A stretch of 36,960 nucleotides of DNA from Arthrobacter sp. H5 (GTDB lineage Bacteria; Actinomycetota; Actinomycetes; Actinomycetales; Micrococcaceae): assembly GCF_000520595.1 (NCBI RefSeq), contig NZ_KI915007.1, forward strand, positions 1 through 36,960. The letters run 5' to 3'. This document shows, one piece after another, positions 9,208-17,395 of the stretch. Position 1 is the stretch's first letter, and the number at the start of each line of letters is the position of its first letter. Position numbers and translations under genes: made by a program. Under the pieces are notes generated by a model. It had not been told where the DNA came from. It did not search any database and saw only the letters and a list, made by a program, of their open reading frames with translations.

Positions 9208-9288
9208 GAACCCGGTAGCCGAAGCATCCGGGGGAGTGCAACCAGCGTACCAACTGAAGGCTCCGCCGATTGCAGCTGGTGCGCATCT

Positions 9289-11289
9289 TTACCGCCGCGA
9301 CAGCACTGCTGCGATGCCGGGCACGCAGGCCTCGTTCTGCAGGGACGTGGTGTCGCCGAGCGGCGAGCCTTCGTACAGCTGTGTCAGCAGCCGCCGCATG
9401 ATCTTGCCGGATCGCGTCTTGGGCACATCTTCAACAACGACGACGACGGCTGGCTTGGCAAACGGCCCGATCACTGCGGCCACGTGGTTGCGGAGGAGAT
9501 CGGCTATCGGGGTCTCCACGCGCTCGCAAGCGCTCGCCTGGTCGACCACCGGGATCGCGCGGGTGGCGCTCGCCTGGTCGACCATCGTGGGTGAGACCAC
9601 CGGGGACGTGAGGACAACAAAGGCGGCGATCGCGTGCCCGGTCAGTTCATCCGCGATCGGGCAGACGCCCGCTTCAACCACCCGCGGGTGCGCAACGAGA
9701 GCCGATTCGATCTCGATGGTGGAGAGCCGGTGTCCGGAGACATTGATGACGTCGTCCACGCGGCCGAGGATCCAGGTGTGGCCGTCGTCGTCGTACTTGG
9801 CGCCGTCGCCTGCCAGGAACCAGCCCTGATCCGCGAACTTTCGCCAGTAGGAATCCAGGTACCGCTGCGGGTTGCCCCATACCGTCCGTGCCATGGCGGG
9901 GCCGGGACGGTCCACCACTATGAGCCCGTGTTCGCCGGGCGCTGCTGGATCGCCGTCGTCGTTCACTATTCTGGTTCCCACGCCGGGCAGCGCCCGAGAT
10001 GCGCACCCGGGCTTGAACGACGTGTCGGTCGGCGGCGGCGAGAGGATGGCGGCGCCGGTCTCGGACTGCCACCAGGTGTCCACCACTGGAGCCATTCCAG
10101 CCCCAAGGTTCTCCCGGAACCATCGCCACGCCTCGGGATTAGTGGCTTCACCGACCGTACCCAACACGCGGATGGATGAGAGATCGTACTCACCGGGCAC
10201 GCCGTCCGGGAACCAGCCCATCAGGGAGCGTATCAGGGTGGGGGCGGTGTAGTAGCTGGTGACGCCGTACCGCTCGATGATCTCGAAGTGCCGGCCCGGG
10301 TGCGGCGTATTTGGCGTGCCTTCGTAGATGACCTGCGTGGCGCCGTTGGAGAGCGGACCATAGATTTCATAGGTGTGGGCGGTGACCCAGGCGAGGTCGG
10401 CCGTGCACCAGTGCACGTCATCGTCCCGCCCAGCTGGGTCGGGATCGCTGAACAGATACTCGAAGCTCCAGGAGGCCTGAGTCAGGTAGCCGCCTGTCGT
10501 GTGGACGAGTCCCTTGGGCTTCCCGGTGGTGCCGGAGGTATACATGATGAACAGGGGCGTCTCGGCGTCGAACGCCTGCGCGTGGTGCACGGGGGAGGCG
10601 GAGTTGACGGCGTCATGCCACCAGACATCCCGGCCCTCCTGCCAGGGAATGTCGCTGCCGGTCCGGCGAATTACAAGGACGTGTTCGACGACGGCGCTGC
10701 CCGCCACCGCGGCGTCGGCGTTAGCCTTCACCGGGACAGCGGAGCCCCGGCGGAACTGGCCATCCGTTGTCACCAGCAGTTTTGCGCCGGTGTCCTCGAC
10801 GCGGAAGCGCAGCGCCTCAGCGGAGAATCCACCGAAAACCAGTGAGTGAATGGCGCCGATGCGGGCGCAGGCAAGCGTGATGACCACGGTTTCCACCAGC
10901 ACAGGAAGATAGATGACCACGCGGTCGCCTTTGCCAATCCCCAGCGACTCAAGGGCGTTCGCAGCCCGGCACACCTCGTCCTGCAGATCGGCGTAGGTGA
11001 CGGTGCGCCTGTCGCCGGGTTCGCCCTCGAAATACAAGGCAGGCCTGCCGCCGAGCCCTGCTGCAACATGACGGTCCACACAGTTGTAGGCCGCATTGAG
11101 CGTCCCGCCCGCGAACCATTCGATCCGTGGGATGGTGAGGTCGCCACCGGGGACCGGCCGTGCAGGCTCAAAGGTGTGCGCCGTGTGCCACTCCGACGCC
11201 CAATCCAGGCGGCGTGCCCGGTCCTCCCAGAACGCGATTCGCTCTGCTTCGGACAGCTGGCCGGTTTCCGTGGCCAGATTTAGGTCCAT
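9289..11289 (-). CDS. acsA: Acetyl-CoA synthetase with in-frame repeat insertion
   Basis: Cytoplasmic AMP-forming acetate-CoA ligase (acetate + ATP + CoA to acetyl-CoA). ANL-family motifs are present: the phosphate-binding YTSGTTGKPKG, DTWWQSETG, the GDGAKYDDDGHTWILGRVDD hinge region and the C-terminal PKTRSGKIMRR with the lysine that is acetylated in relatives. Between AAFVVLTS and IADLLRNHVAAVIGPFAKP, about 30 residues (roughly 563-593) come from a palindromic repeat also seen in metY. This lengthens the C-terminal domain without breaking the frame. ATG 11289 overlaps the permease gene by 10 bp; GTG 11304 is an alternative start. It is the last gene of a SAM-riboswitch operon, which suggests it recycles the acetate released by MetY. 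Whether the insertion harms activity is unknown. Confidence 0.93.
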   Translation of the reverse strand: MDLNLATETGQLSEAERIAFWEDRARRLDWASEWHTAHTFEPARPVPGGDLTIPRIEWFAGGTLNAAYNCVDRHVAAGLGGRPALYFEGEPGDRRTVTYADLQDEVCRAANALESLGIGKGDRVVIYLPVLVETVVITLACARIGAIHSLVFGGFSAEALRFRVEDTGAKLLVTTDGQFRRGSAVPVKANADAAVAGSAVVEHVLVIRRTGSDIPWQEGRDVWWHDAVNSASPVHHAQAFDAETPLFIMYTSGTTGKPKGLVHTTGGYLTQASWSFEYLFSDPDPAGRDDDVHWCTADLAWVTAHTYEIYGPLSNGATQVIYEGTPNTPHPGRHFEIIERYGVTSYYTAPTLIRSLMGWFPDGVPGEYDLSSIRVLGTVGEATNPEAWRWFRENLGAGMAPVVDTWWQSETGAAILSPPPTDTSFKPGCASRALPGVGTRIVNDDGDPAAPGEHGLIVVDRPGPAMARTVWGNPQRYLDSYWRKFADQGWFLAGDGAKYDDDGHTWILGRVDDVINVSGHRLSTIEIESALVAHPRVVEAGVCPIADELTGHAIAAFVVLTSPVVSPTMVDQASATRAIPVVDQASACERVETPIADLLRNHVAAVIGPFAKPAVVVVVEDVPKTRSGKIMRRLLTQLYEGSPLGDTTSLQNEACVPGIAAVLSRR
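9511..9600. repeat. REP-like palindromic repeat inside acs
   Basis: It contains GGTCTCCACGCGCTCG at 9511-9526 and an inverted GTGAGACC near 9591-9598. Two direct copies of GCGCTCGCCTGGTCGACCA lie at about 9530-9548 and 9567-9585. It is related to the copy at 7605-7680 and read in the same strand and frame, so both proteins carry the peptide PVVDQA...ERVET. Confidence 0.8.
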
Positions 11290-12155
11290 CGGCGGATCGC
11301 CCACCGTTCCGCGATGCCCAGCAGTGCGTCAGTGGTCTTGCCGATGATCGCGAGCAGGATGATCGTGAGGAACAGGCGATCAACCCTCCCGTTCTGTTGT
11401 GAATCGGTGAGGAGGAACCCGAGTCCCATCGAGGAAGCGAGCAACTCCGCCGCAACGAGGAACAGCCACGCCTGTGCCAGAGCAAGGCGCAGGCCCGAGA
11501 ACAACGCGGGGATGATCGATGGTAACTGCACCTTGGTAAGGAGGCCGAGGCCCTTCAGCCCGAAGGCGCGGCCCGCCTCAACCAGGTTCCGGTCAACGTG
11601 CCGGAGTGCGAGGGAGACGGTGGTAAACACCGGGAAGAAGGCACCGATCGTGATGAGCGTGACCTTCGAATCCTCGTTGATTCCGATCCACAGGAGTAGC
11701 AGCGGAACCCAGGCCAGCGAAGGCACAGCCCGGATCCCTCCAATGGTGGGTCCCAAAAGGTTGTCAGCCAGCCGCGAAAGGCCGAGAAGCGCACCGAGAA
11801 CGACGCCGAGAATCGCACCCACGGCAAAACCAATCAGCACCCGCTGCGTTGAGATGGCAATGTGGATGCCCAGCTCGCCGCGTTCAATCAGTTCGACGGC
11901 GGCATTGAACACGGCGGCGGGCGGCGGCAGTTGCACAGCGCTGAAGACGCCAACGACGGAGTTCAACTGCCAGCCGGCCAGGATCAGCGCCGGAACAATC
12001 AGGCCCAGTAGCAGCCGGACCGGGCGCCGGCTCAACAACCCGCCGGAACCTTCGGGCTGGTGGGGTGCGCCGTCGTCGTTCTCGGCTGTGGCCACCGTGA
12101 CTCCAGTGGCCTCCAGAGCCTCCTTGCTGGTTGTCGTTGTTCTTTCCTGGGTCAT
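11280..12155 (-). CDS. ABC transporter permease, SsuC/sulfonate type
   Basis: A 291-residue inner-membrane permease of the binding-protein-dependent type. An N-terminal cytoplasmic stretch of about 45 residues precedes six or so hydrophobic segments (for example LLLGLIVPALILAGWQ, VLIGFAVGAILGVVLGALLG). The conserved cytoplasmic EAA-like loop, RNLVEAGRAFGLKGLGLLTKVQLPSIIPALFSGLR, docks the ATPase in this family and resembles SsuC/TauC. Its ATG overlaps the binding-protein stop by four bases, and acs overlaps its end. Substrate cannot be read from sequence; a sulfonate or other sulfur compound is inferred from family resemblance and the SAM riboswitch on the operon. Confidence 0.87.
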   Translation of the reverse strand: MTQERTTTTSKEALEATGVTVATAENDDGAPHQPEGSGGLLSRRPVRLLLGLIVPALILAGWQLNSVVGVFSAVQLPPPAAVFNAAVELIERGELGIHIAISTQRVLIGFAVGAILGVVLGALLGLSRLADNLLGPTIGGIRAVPSLAWVPLLLLWIGINEDSKVTLITIGAFFPVFTTVSLALRHVDRNLVEAGRAFGLKGLGLLTKVQLPSIIPALFSGLRLALAQAWLFLVAAELLASSMGLGFLLTDSQQNGRVDRLFLTIILLAIIGKTTDALLGIAERWAIRRWT

Positions 12156-13201
12156 GAGGAGGCCTGGATTGCGTCGGGATCGGCGTTGGTGACGAAGGAG
12201 TCGTCGAACAGGGAGGCAAGGGCCTCGTCGATCTGTTCCTGCGAGGACACGTCACCGGTTTCCACGAACACGGGGCCGATCTTTTCGAGGACTGCGCGTT
12301 GCGCTTCGCCTGGGGCGGGATCGACGTCGAGGTTGGTGCGTTCGATGATCACGGCATTGGCGAGCTCGACCTCGATTCCGGCTACGTCGGCGAGGATCTG
12401 AGCCGTTTCCTCTGGGTTCTCCTTAGCCCACGCGCGGGCCTTTTCGTAGGCGTTCACCACGGTCTGGGCGAGCTCGGGGCTCTCGGTAAGGAAGTCCTCG
12501 GTGGCGTTAAGGAAGCCGTAGGTGTTGAAGTCGATGTTGCGGAAGAACAGCTCCGCGCCATCCTGCTCGGCAGAGGCCATGATCGGATCCAGGCCGGACC
12601 AGGCATCCACGGAGCCGTTGTTCAGTGCCGCCCAGCCGTCGGCGTGCTGGAGGTTCTGCACGGTCACTTCGGACTGGTCGATTCCCGCGGATTCCAGGGC
12701 CTGCAGGAGGAAAAAGTAGGGATCGGTTCCCTTTGTGGCTGCCACTGACTTTCCCCGGAGGTCCTCGACCGACGTGATCCCCGAATCGGGGGTTGTTACC
12801 AGCGCGGACCATTCCGGCTGCGAGTAGATGTCGATGGCCTTGATCGGCGATCCGTTGGAGCGGGCGAGCAGGGCAGCGGAACCGGCGGTGGAGCCGACGT
12901 CGACCGCTCCAGCACGCAGTGCCTCGTTGGCCTTGTTCGAGCCGGCGGATTGGATCCAGTTGACCGTTACTCCCTCGTCCTCAAGATCTGCCTCAAGCCA
13001 GCCCTGGTCCTTGATGACCAGGCTCAGGGGGTTGTAGGTGGCGAAGTCGATGTTGAGTTCGGTGGCAGTGGCACCGCCCACATCGGTGGATGCGGCGTTC
13101 TCCCCGGCGAGGCATCCGGTCAGGGTGAGGCCGCCCGTTACGGCGAGCGCCATGCCCAGAGCTGCGCGGCGGCTGATGGAGGAAGGGCGGGTGCGGTTCA
13201 T
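12152..13201 (-). CDS. ABC transporter substrate-binding lipoprotein, SsuA type
   Basis: A 349-residue secreted lipoprotein that would capture substrate outside the cell. The N terminus has a twin-arginine-like SISRRAALGMALAV followed by the lipobox LTGC, so the mature protein would start at that Cys. The body is NMT1/SsuA-like: FATYNPLSLVIKDQGWLE, RAGAVDVGSTAGSAALLARSNG, VEDLRGKSVAATKGTDPYFFL and WAALNNGSVDAWSGLDP. It follows the ATPase gene after 71 bp and overlaps the permease start. A sulfonate-type ligand fits the family and the SAM-dependent control; nitrate- or thiamine-precursor-type ligands are possible in the same fold but less consistent with the leader. Confidence 0.87.
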   Translation of the reverse strand: MNRTRPSSISRRAALGMALAVTGGLTLTGCLAGENAASTDVGGATATELNIDFATYNPLSLVIKDQGWLEADLEDEGVTVNWIQSAGSNKANEALRAGAVDVGSTAGSAALLARSNGSPIKAIDIYSQPEWSALVTTPDSGITSVEDLRGKSVAATKGTDPYFFLLQALESAGIDQSEVTVQNLQHADGWAALNNGSVDAWSGLDPIMASAEQDGAELFFRNIDFNTYGFLNATEDFLTESPELAQTVVNAYEKARAWAKENPEETAQILADVAGIEVELANAVIIERTNLDVDPAPGEAQRAVLEKIGPVFVETGDVSSQEQIDEALASLFDDSFVTNADPDAIQASS

Positions 13202-13272
13202 GGTTTTCCTTTGGGTTTGGTCGGGCAGTCATAGTGCGGACGGGCACGACGACGGTCAACGGATTGGGAGCG

Positions 13273-14097
13273 CTAGTGGCCTTTGACGCCGAGAGTGTTG
13301 AGAAGCGAGCTGCGCATTCTGGCCAGTTCAACTGAATTGCGGTCGCGCGGGCGGTCGCCCGGTACGGTCAAAGTCCGGGAAATGGAGGCCCCAGCTTGTG
13401 CCGGGTCTGTGCTCTTGTCCAGCACTATGATCCGATCCGCAAGCTGGAGGGCTTCGTCGACGTCGTGGGTGACCAGGAGCACGGTGGTGGGCTGGGCGCG
13501 GTGAATGTCCAGCAGGAGGTCCTGCATCCTGAGCCGAGTCAGAGCGTCCAACGCACCAAAGGGTTCATCCAGGAGCAAAACGCCGGGATTACGGGCGAGG
13601 GCACGGGCGAGCGCGGCGCGCTGGGCCATACCACCGGATACTTCGCGGGGACGGTGTTCGGCGAAATCCGCCAGTTCCACCAGGCCCAGCAATTCTTCCA
13701 CCTTCGCCTTGCCATCCGGGGTGCTTGTTCCCTTCGGTAGCCCGATCGCGATGTTGGCGCGAAGCGAGAGCCAGGGCAGCAGGCGGGGTTCCTGGAAGGC
13801 GACCGCACATCGGTCGTCAATTCCATTGACTGGCGTTTCACCAATGAGTACCGCGCCTGAACTTGGAGCGTCCAAGCCGGCGGCGGCGCGAAGCAGGGTT
13901 GATTTGCCACATCCGCTCGCGCCGAGAATGGCGAGCACTTCGCCGGGTATCACCTCGAAGGTGATGTCCGTGAGGACGGTATGGGCGGCCGTACCCGAAC
14001 CGAATGCCCGGCTGAGCCGCGAGAACGTCACAGGAAGAGCTTGCTTATGCGGCAGGGCTGGTGAACGCTGCTGCCGGGAACTGATAACAGTACTCAT
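13273..14097 (-). CDS. ABC transporter ATPase, SsuB type
   Basis: A 274-residue ATP-binding subunit. Walker A is GASGCGKST, the Q-loop is VAFQEPRLLPWLSLRANI, the signature is VSGGMAQRAALARALARNP, Walker B is LLLDEPFGALD and the switch is THDVDEAL. The RLLPW sequence after the Q-loop is characteristic of the nitrate/sulfonate/taurine branch. First gene of the operon ATPase, binding protein, permease, acs. Its ATG at 14097 lies seven bases downstream of a GGAG that forms part of the riboswitch P1 stem, so its translation, and that of the coupled genes, should fall when SAM is plentiful. Confidence 0.9.
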   Translation of the reverse strand: MSTVISSRQQRSPALPHKQALPVTFSRLSRAFGSGTAAHTVLTDITFEVIPGEVLAILGASGCGKSTLLRAAAGLDAPSSGAVLIGETPVNGIDDRCAVAFQEPRLLPWLSLRANIAIGLPKGTSTPDGKAKVEELLGLVELADFAEHRPREVSGGMAQRAALARALARNPGVLLLDEPFGALDALTRLRMQDLLLDIHRAQPTTVLLVTHDVDEALQLADRIIVLDKSTDPAQAGASISRTLTVPGDRPRDRNSVELARMRSSLLNTLGVKGH

Positions 14098-14103
14098 GAG
14101 GAC

Positions 14104-14194
14104 TCCATCGGTCCTGGCAGTAGCACCCGTTCACCAAGGTGGCGGGTTGCTGCGGCTTCAACGATCCAGGTCTCTCGGCCGCTCGGGATGGTCA
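14104..14194 (-). promoter_or_regulatory. SAM riboswitch (SAM-I/S-box clan) upstream of the ABC/acs operon
   Basis: Homologous to the metY leader: P1 CCATC/GATGG, P2 GCGGC/GCCGC, conserved GAAGCCGCAGCAACC, P3 built from CCCG/CGGG and CACC/GGTG, then GGTGCTA. CCTGG in the P2 arm pairs with CCAGG after P3 (pseudoknot). No P4 is evident. GATGGAG both closes P1 and supplies the Shine-Dalgarno of the ATPase gene, implying translational repression by SAM. Confidence 0.88.
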
Positions 14195-14200
14195 AGTTCC

Positions 14201-14229
14201 ACTAAACGCTTTGCAATGGACCGGCGCAA
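14201..14229 (-). promoter_or_regulatory. Candidate promoter of the ABC/acs operon
   Basis: Minus-strand -35 TTGCGC (14229-14224) and -10 TTTAGT (14206-14201) have 17-base spacing. Position and downstream GGAA plus TGACCATCC match the metY leader, which is the main support. Confidence 0.42.
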
Positions 14230-14356
14230 TGTGTGTCGTAACACTGAGTAGCTTGCCTGCATTGGCCCGTAAAGTCTCGGTGCTCAGGTTCGTTGACGCG
14301 CGTAGCTGAGTGCGACCGAGCTGCAGTTCCTCAGAGGGCGCACATCGGATTGGTTC

Positions 14357-15130
14357 CTATGGAGTTGAGTCAGCGTCTCCGCCCAGCACGTCCACGTGCA
14401 CGTGGTCGAGGTGACGCAGGATCTCGTTGCTGGGCTCAGGTGCGTCGTAGTTGTGCCATTGCCCTCGAGAGATGTGTGTGCTCCAGAACCGGTCGTCAAA
14501 GATGACGTACTGGATGTTGAGGTCCTCTGCGTGAGCGACGAGCCAGTGAGCCAGAATCCAACCTTCACGCCGGTTCTCCTCAGCCACCGGGCGGAAAAAG
14601 ATGTCAATGGCCCGCCCGTCGTAGTGCGTCGAGTCCGCACCGTGCCCCTGACCAACGCCACCATGGGCGAACCCGCCCAGGCTTTGGCTACCGAACACTT
14701 CGGTCATCGATTCACGTAACTGTTCGGCGCGCGGTGTCAGGCCCGTGGCAGTCAGCTGCTGTTCCTGAAGGTCACTCGCGGCTGAGCCTCGACAGGTCAA
14801 GCTGGGACCAGCATCTTCGGACGGCCCGCCGGTTAGCCGCTTCAACACCGCCTCGTCGATGCCGGAGATGTCCGGTGCGTCCATCCCGCGGGCCAAGAGC
14901 GCCACCGCCGTGGTGGCCAGCTGCGCCTCATCACGGTCGAGCCCCACTTCTCCCTCCGAGGTCTGGACGGTGCACTCAGCGATTCCTAGCAGCGAGCCGC
15001 CCTCGATGCGCAAGCCGCTGAGCAAGCTGGGCCCGAGGAGTACCACTGCTGACGTGAGCAGCCCGAGCAGCAAAAGGTACAAAAGCACCCGAACGGGGTG
15101 GCGTCGGCCACCATGCGTCTCGGTGGGCAT
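14357..15130 (-). CDS. Membrane-anchored M15-like (ARB_07466-type) domain protein
   Basis: A 257-residue protein with one N-terminal membrane helix (about residues 13-35, VRVLLYLLLLGLLTSAVVLL) and an extracytoplasmic domain. The C-terminal part carries a zinc-peptidase-like pattern: STHYDGRAIDIFF (H-x3-A-x-D), then a Trp-rich region (GWILAHWLVAHAEDL, DDRFWSTHISRGQWHNY) and HLDHVHVDV. This resembles the ARB_07466-like/peptidase M15 fold, suggesting action on cell-wall peptides; activity is inference. ATG 15130 is preferred; GTG 15133 directly precedes it, and no convincing ribosome site is seen for either. It stands alone, between the SAM-controlled operon and a junction region. Confidence 0.75.
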   Translation of the reverse strand: MPTETHGGRRHPVRVLLYLLLLGLLTSAVVLLGPSLLSGLRIEGGSLLGIAECTVQTSEGEVGLDRDEAQLATTAVALLARGMDAPDISGIDEAVLKRLTGGPSEDAGPSLTCRGSAASDLQEQQLTATGLTPRAEQLRESMTEVFGSQSLGGFAHGGVGQGHGADSTHYDGRAIDIFFRPVAEENRREGWILAHWLVAHAEDLNIQYVIFDDRFWSTHISRGQWHNYDAPEPSNEILRHLDHVHVDVLGGDADSTP

Positions 15131-15575
15131 CACGAGTTCAGACGTCTGTTTGCGATGACGCGCCTTTCGCTGCGGTGAAATGTTCCAGGAATAACGGAGC
15201 AGGGAACTGCTGAATATTTAATCGACGGCTGTTTAATCAACGGCTGGGGCTTTTAGTTCCCGCGTGGCTGGGCCGCACTACCTATTGTCATCAGTTTGAT
15301 GAGTGATAGGCGCTCGAAGGCGCGTGGTGCGGCAATACCGGCAAGGGAACCGGTGCCCGGTTCGCAGTCAGCTGTTCGCGAACATCGATCTTCCGGGCGA
15401 CGATGGGCCCCCGCGTTAATTGTGCAACAGGCTGTTTACTCTTGAATCGCTCGTTCCAGGCGGACGCGAAAGCCCTCATGTACTGCGGGATGCTGCGCGA
15501 CAGTCCGGCCATGTCGGGAAAGCACCTCATCGGAGATGTTCAATCCGTTCTTCCGAGCGCCAACCTCGTGGAATG
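15131..15575. other. Junction region without an assignable gene
   Basis: It holds a palindrome CAGACGTCTG (15139-15148), a tandem repeat (15217-15246) and an interrupted inverted repeat CCTAT-TCATCA/TGATGA-ATAGG (15281-15310). A minus-strand open frame of 79 codons (15530-15291) ends inside that inverted repeat; I do not recognise its product. Permease homology begins abruptly near 15576, so this stretch probably contains a deletion or insertion breakpoint. Confidence 0.5.
15217..15246. repeat. Two tandem 15-bp copies
   Basis: TTTAATCGACGGCTG is followed directly by TTTAATCAACGGCTG; one mismatch. AT-rich compared with surroundings. Could be a duplicated operator or a replication slip; nothing decides between them. 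Confidence 0.6.
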
Positions 15576-15970
15576 GTTTTCTGAACCTCCCGTTCGCGGC
15601 CCTTCTGATGTCTTCCTACTTCTCAGGCATCCCTGACGAGCTGCGGGAAGCAGCTCTCGTAGACGGCGCGTCTGAAGCCAAGACTTTCCTGCTTGTCATG
15701 CTTCCAGTGGTGAAACCTGGGCTTGCGGCGGTAGGAATTTTCACCGGCATCCTGGCTTGGAATGAGTTCCAAATGGGCCTCACCCTAACGTCAGGCGGAG
15801 AGACAGCTCCTGTCACCGTTGGTATCGCAGGGCTGCTTCAGCCGTATGCCGTCACCTGGGGAGAAATGGCAGCTGCGGGAACTCTCGCCGCCATCCCGAT
15901 CATCGTCATGGCCATTTTCGCTAATCGTCAGATTGTAGCCGGGCTCACAGCCGGTGCAGTCAAAGGCTAA
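15536..15970 (+). pseudogene. Sugar-type ABC permease (MalG-like), N-terminal half missing
   Basis: Homology to carbohydrate ABC permeases starts near 15576 (FLNLPFAALLMSSYFSG) and covers the C-terminal half. It includes the EAA loop IPDELREAALVDGAS, VMLPVVKPGLAAVGIFTGILAWNEF and the last helix IPIIVMAIFANRQIVAGLTAGAVKG. Normal members are about 270-300 residues; about 130 remain here. The ATG at 15536 adds about 13 residues that do not look like permease. It is followed after 26 bp by its cognate binding-protein gene. The missing N-terminal membrane segments make it non-functional as it stands. The partner MalF-like permease and the ATPase are not in the window. Confidence 0.85.
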
Positions 15971-15996
15971 TGAATCACTGCAAAGGAGCAACAAAT

Positions 15997-17316
15997 ATGA
16001 AGAATCCCCGTTTAGTCGCCCTCATCGGAACCGTAGGTCTGGCAGCCTCGCTCGCCGCCTGTTCAGGGGGCGGAGGCGGAGGGGGTGCTCTCGGATCAGG
16101 TGAAACGGTCACTGTAATCACCAGCCAGGCGCCCTGGAACCCGGCATACGACGCCGTTGGCGCAGCCTACGAAGCCGAAACAGGCGTGGACGTCGACCTC
16201 CGCTCATTCCCCAACGATGAAGTCAAAACCCAGATGCTCAACGACGCACAAACTGGCACTCATAACTTCGATGTCTACCAGGTCAACGAAGTCGACATGG
16301 CACAGTTCAATGTCAGCGGGCTGCTCATGCCATTGCAGGACATCGACCCTGACTACCAACTCGATGAAGAGATCTTCACCTATGGCGGACTTCCGTATTG
16401 GGACGCAGAAACGAAGACATTCACTGAGGAAGGGGTACTGACCAATGTCCCCCTACTGGGAAACCTGCAGGTATTCATCTATAGGTCCGACATCTACGAG
16501 CAGTTGGGATTGGAAGTCCCTGAAACCTGGGCCGACACGATAGCCAACGGCCAGGAAGTGATCGATGCCGACGCTGCACGCTACGGCTACATCCAACGGT
16601 TCCAAGGCGTCCCCGGCACTCCTCAAGTGACCTACGACTTTGCCGGCATCCTGCTCGGTGAAGGCGGCAACTTCTTCCGCGAACAAGGAGTCGACTGGAC
16701 GCCAGCTGTGGATTCCGAAGAAGCTATCCGCGCAGCCACGATCTTCCGGGAGCTGGCACAATTGGGCCCGGATGACCCCAAAGCCGTTGGGCAAGCTGAA
16801 GCAATCGCCGCCATGCAGGCAGAAGATTCGGCCCAGCTGAGCGTCGTGGCCGCAGCCGCCAACAGCATGAACGATGAAGCCAACTCCAATGTCATCGGCA
16901 AGGTAGGTTTCGCGGAACTTCCCGGAAGAATAGCGGCGACCGGAACCTGGAATCTCGCGGTTCCAGCCGATCTTCCGGAAGAGCGTACCGGACCTGCGCT
17001 CGATTTCATCAAATGGGTGAGCTCGGAAGAAGGCATGGAAGTCTTCGTGGAAGCAGGCGGGATTCCCACACGGTCTGATGCGTATGACGCTGATGGTATT
17101 GAGGAATCGGCTCAGGAGTACCTGGATGTGGTTCGGTAGGCGTCAGAGACTGCACAGGGCCCGTTCAGATTCGAATTCATGGGTGAGTTCCTTACCGTTA
17201 CCGAGCCGATTCTGGCTGCCATCGCCGCCGGTGACGTGAGTCCTGAAGAAGGCATGACTCAGATGCAAAGTGAACTTACTGTCGTCGTTCAAGAGGCCGG
17301 CTACCCCATGAAATGA
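15997..17316 (+). pseudogene. Carbohydrate ABC substrate-binding lipoprotein with in-frame amber codon
   Basis: An extracellular solute-binding lipoprotein (family 1, sugar type). ATG 15997 has a well-placed AAAGGAG; the signal peptide ends in the lipobox LAAC, followed by a Ser/Gly linker. The body includes NFDVYQVNEVDMAQF and FIYRSDIYEQLGLEVPETW. The frame stops at TAG 17137, after QEYLDVVR. Reading on in the same frame gives 58 further sense codons to TGA at 17314. These include MGEFLTVTEPILAAIAAGD, SPEEGMTQMQSELTVVVQEA and GYPMK, exactly the C terminus expected for the family. One CAG-to-TAG change would explain it. The truncated 380-residue form may still fold partly. It probably served import of a sulfated sugar for the next gene. 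Confidence 0.87.
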
Positions 17317-17323
17317 CGGACTG

Positions 17324-17354
17324 GTGTCCTGGCACGTAGAAGGTGCCAGGACAC
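17324..17354 (+). promoter_or_regulatory. Intercistronic hairpin between binding protein and sulfatase
   Basis: A perfect 12-bp stem GTGTCCTGGCAC/GTGCCAGGACAC with a 7-base loop starts 7 bases after the original binding-protein stop (17316). There is no following T-run, so an mRNA-stabilising or attenuating hairpin, common after binding-protein genes, is more likely than a strong terminator. Confidence 0.65.
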
Positions 17355-17395
17355 TGACCCGTTGGCCGTACCGTACCGAACCACGAAGGAACCCC

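Noticed and set aside
15291-15530. 79-codon minus-strand frame as a transposase remnant
   Set aside because: No transposase motif could be recognised; left unassigned.
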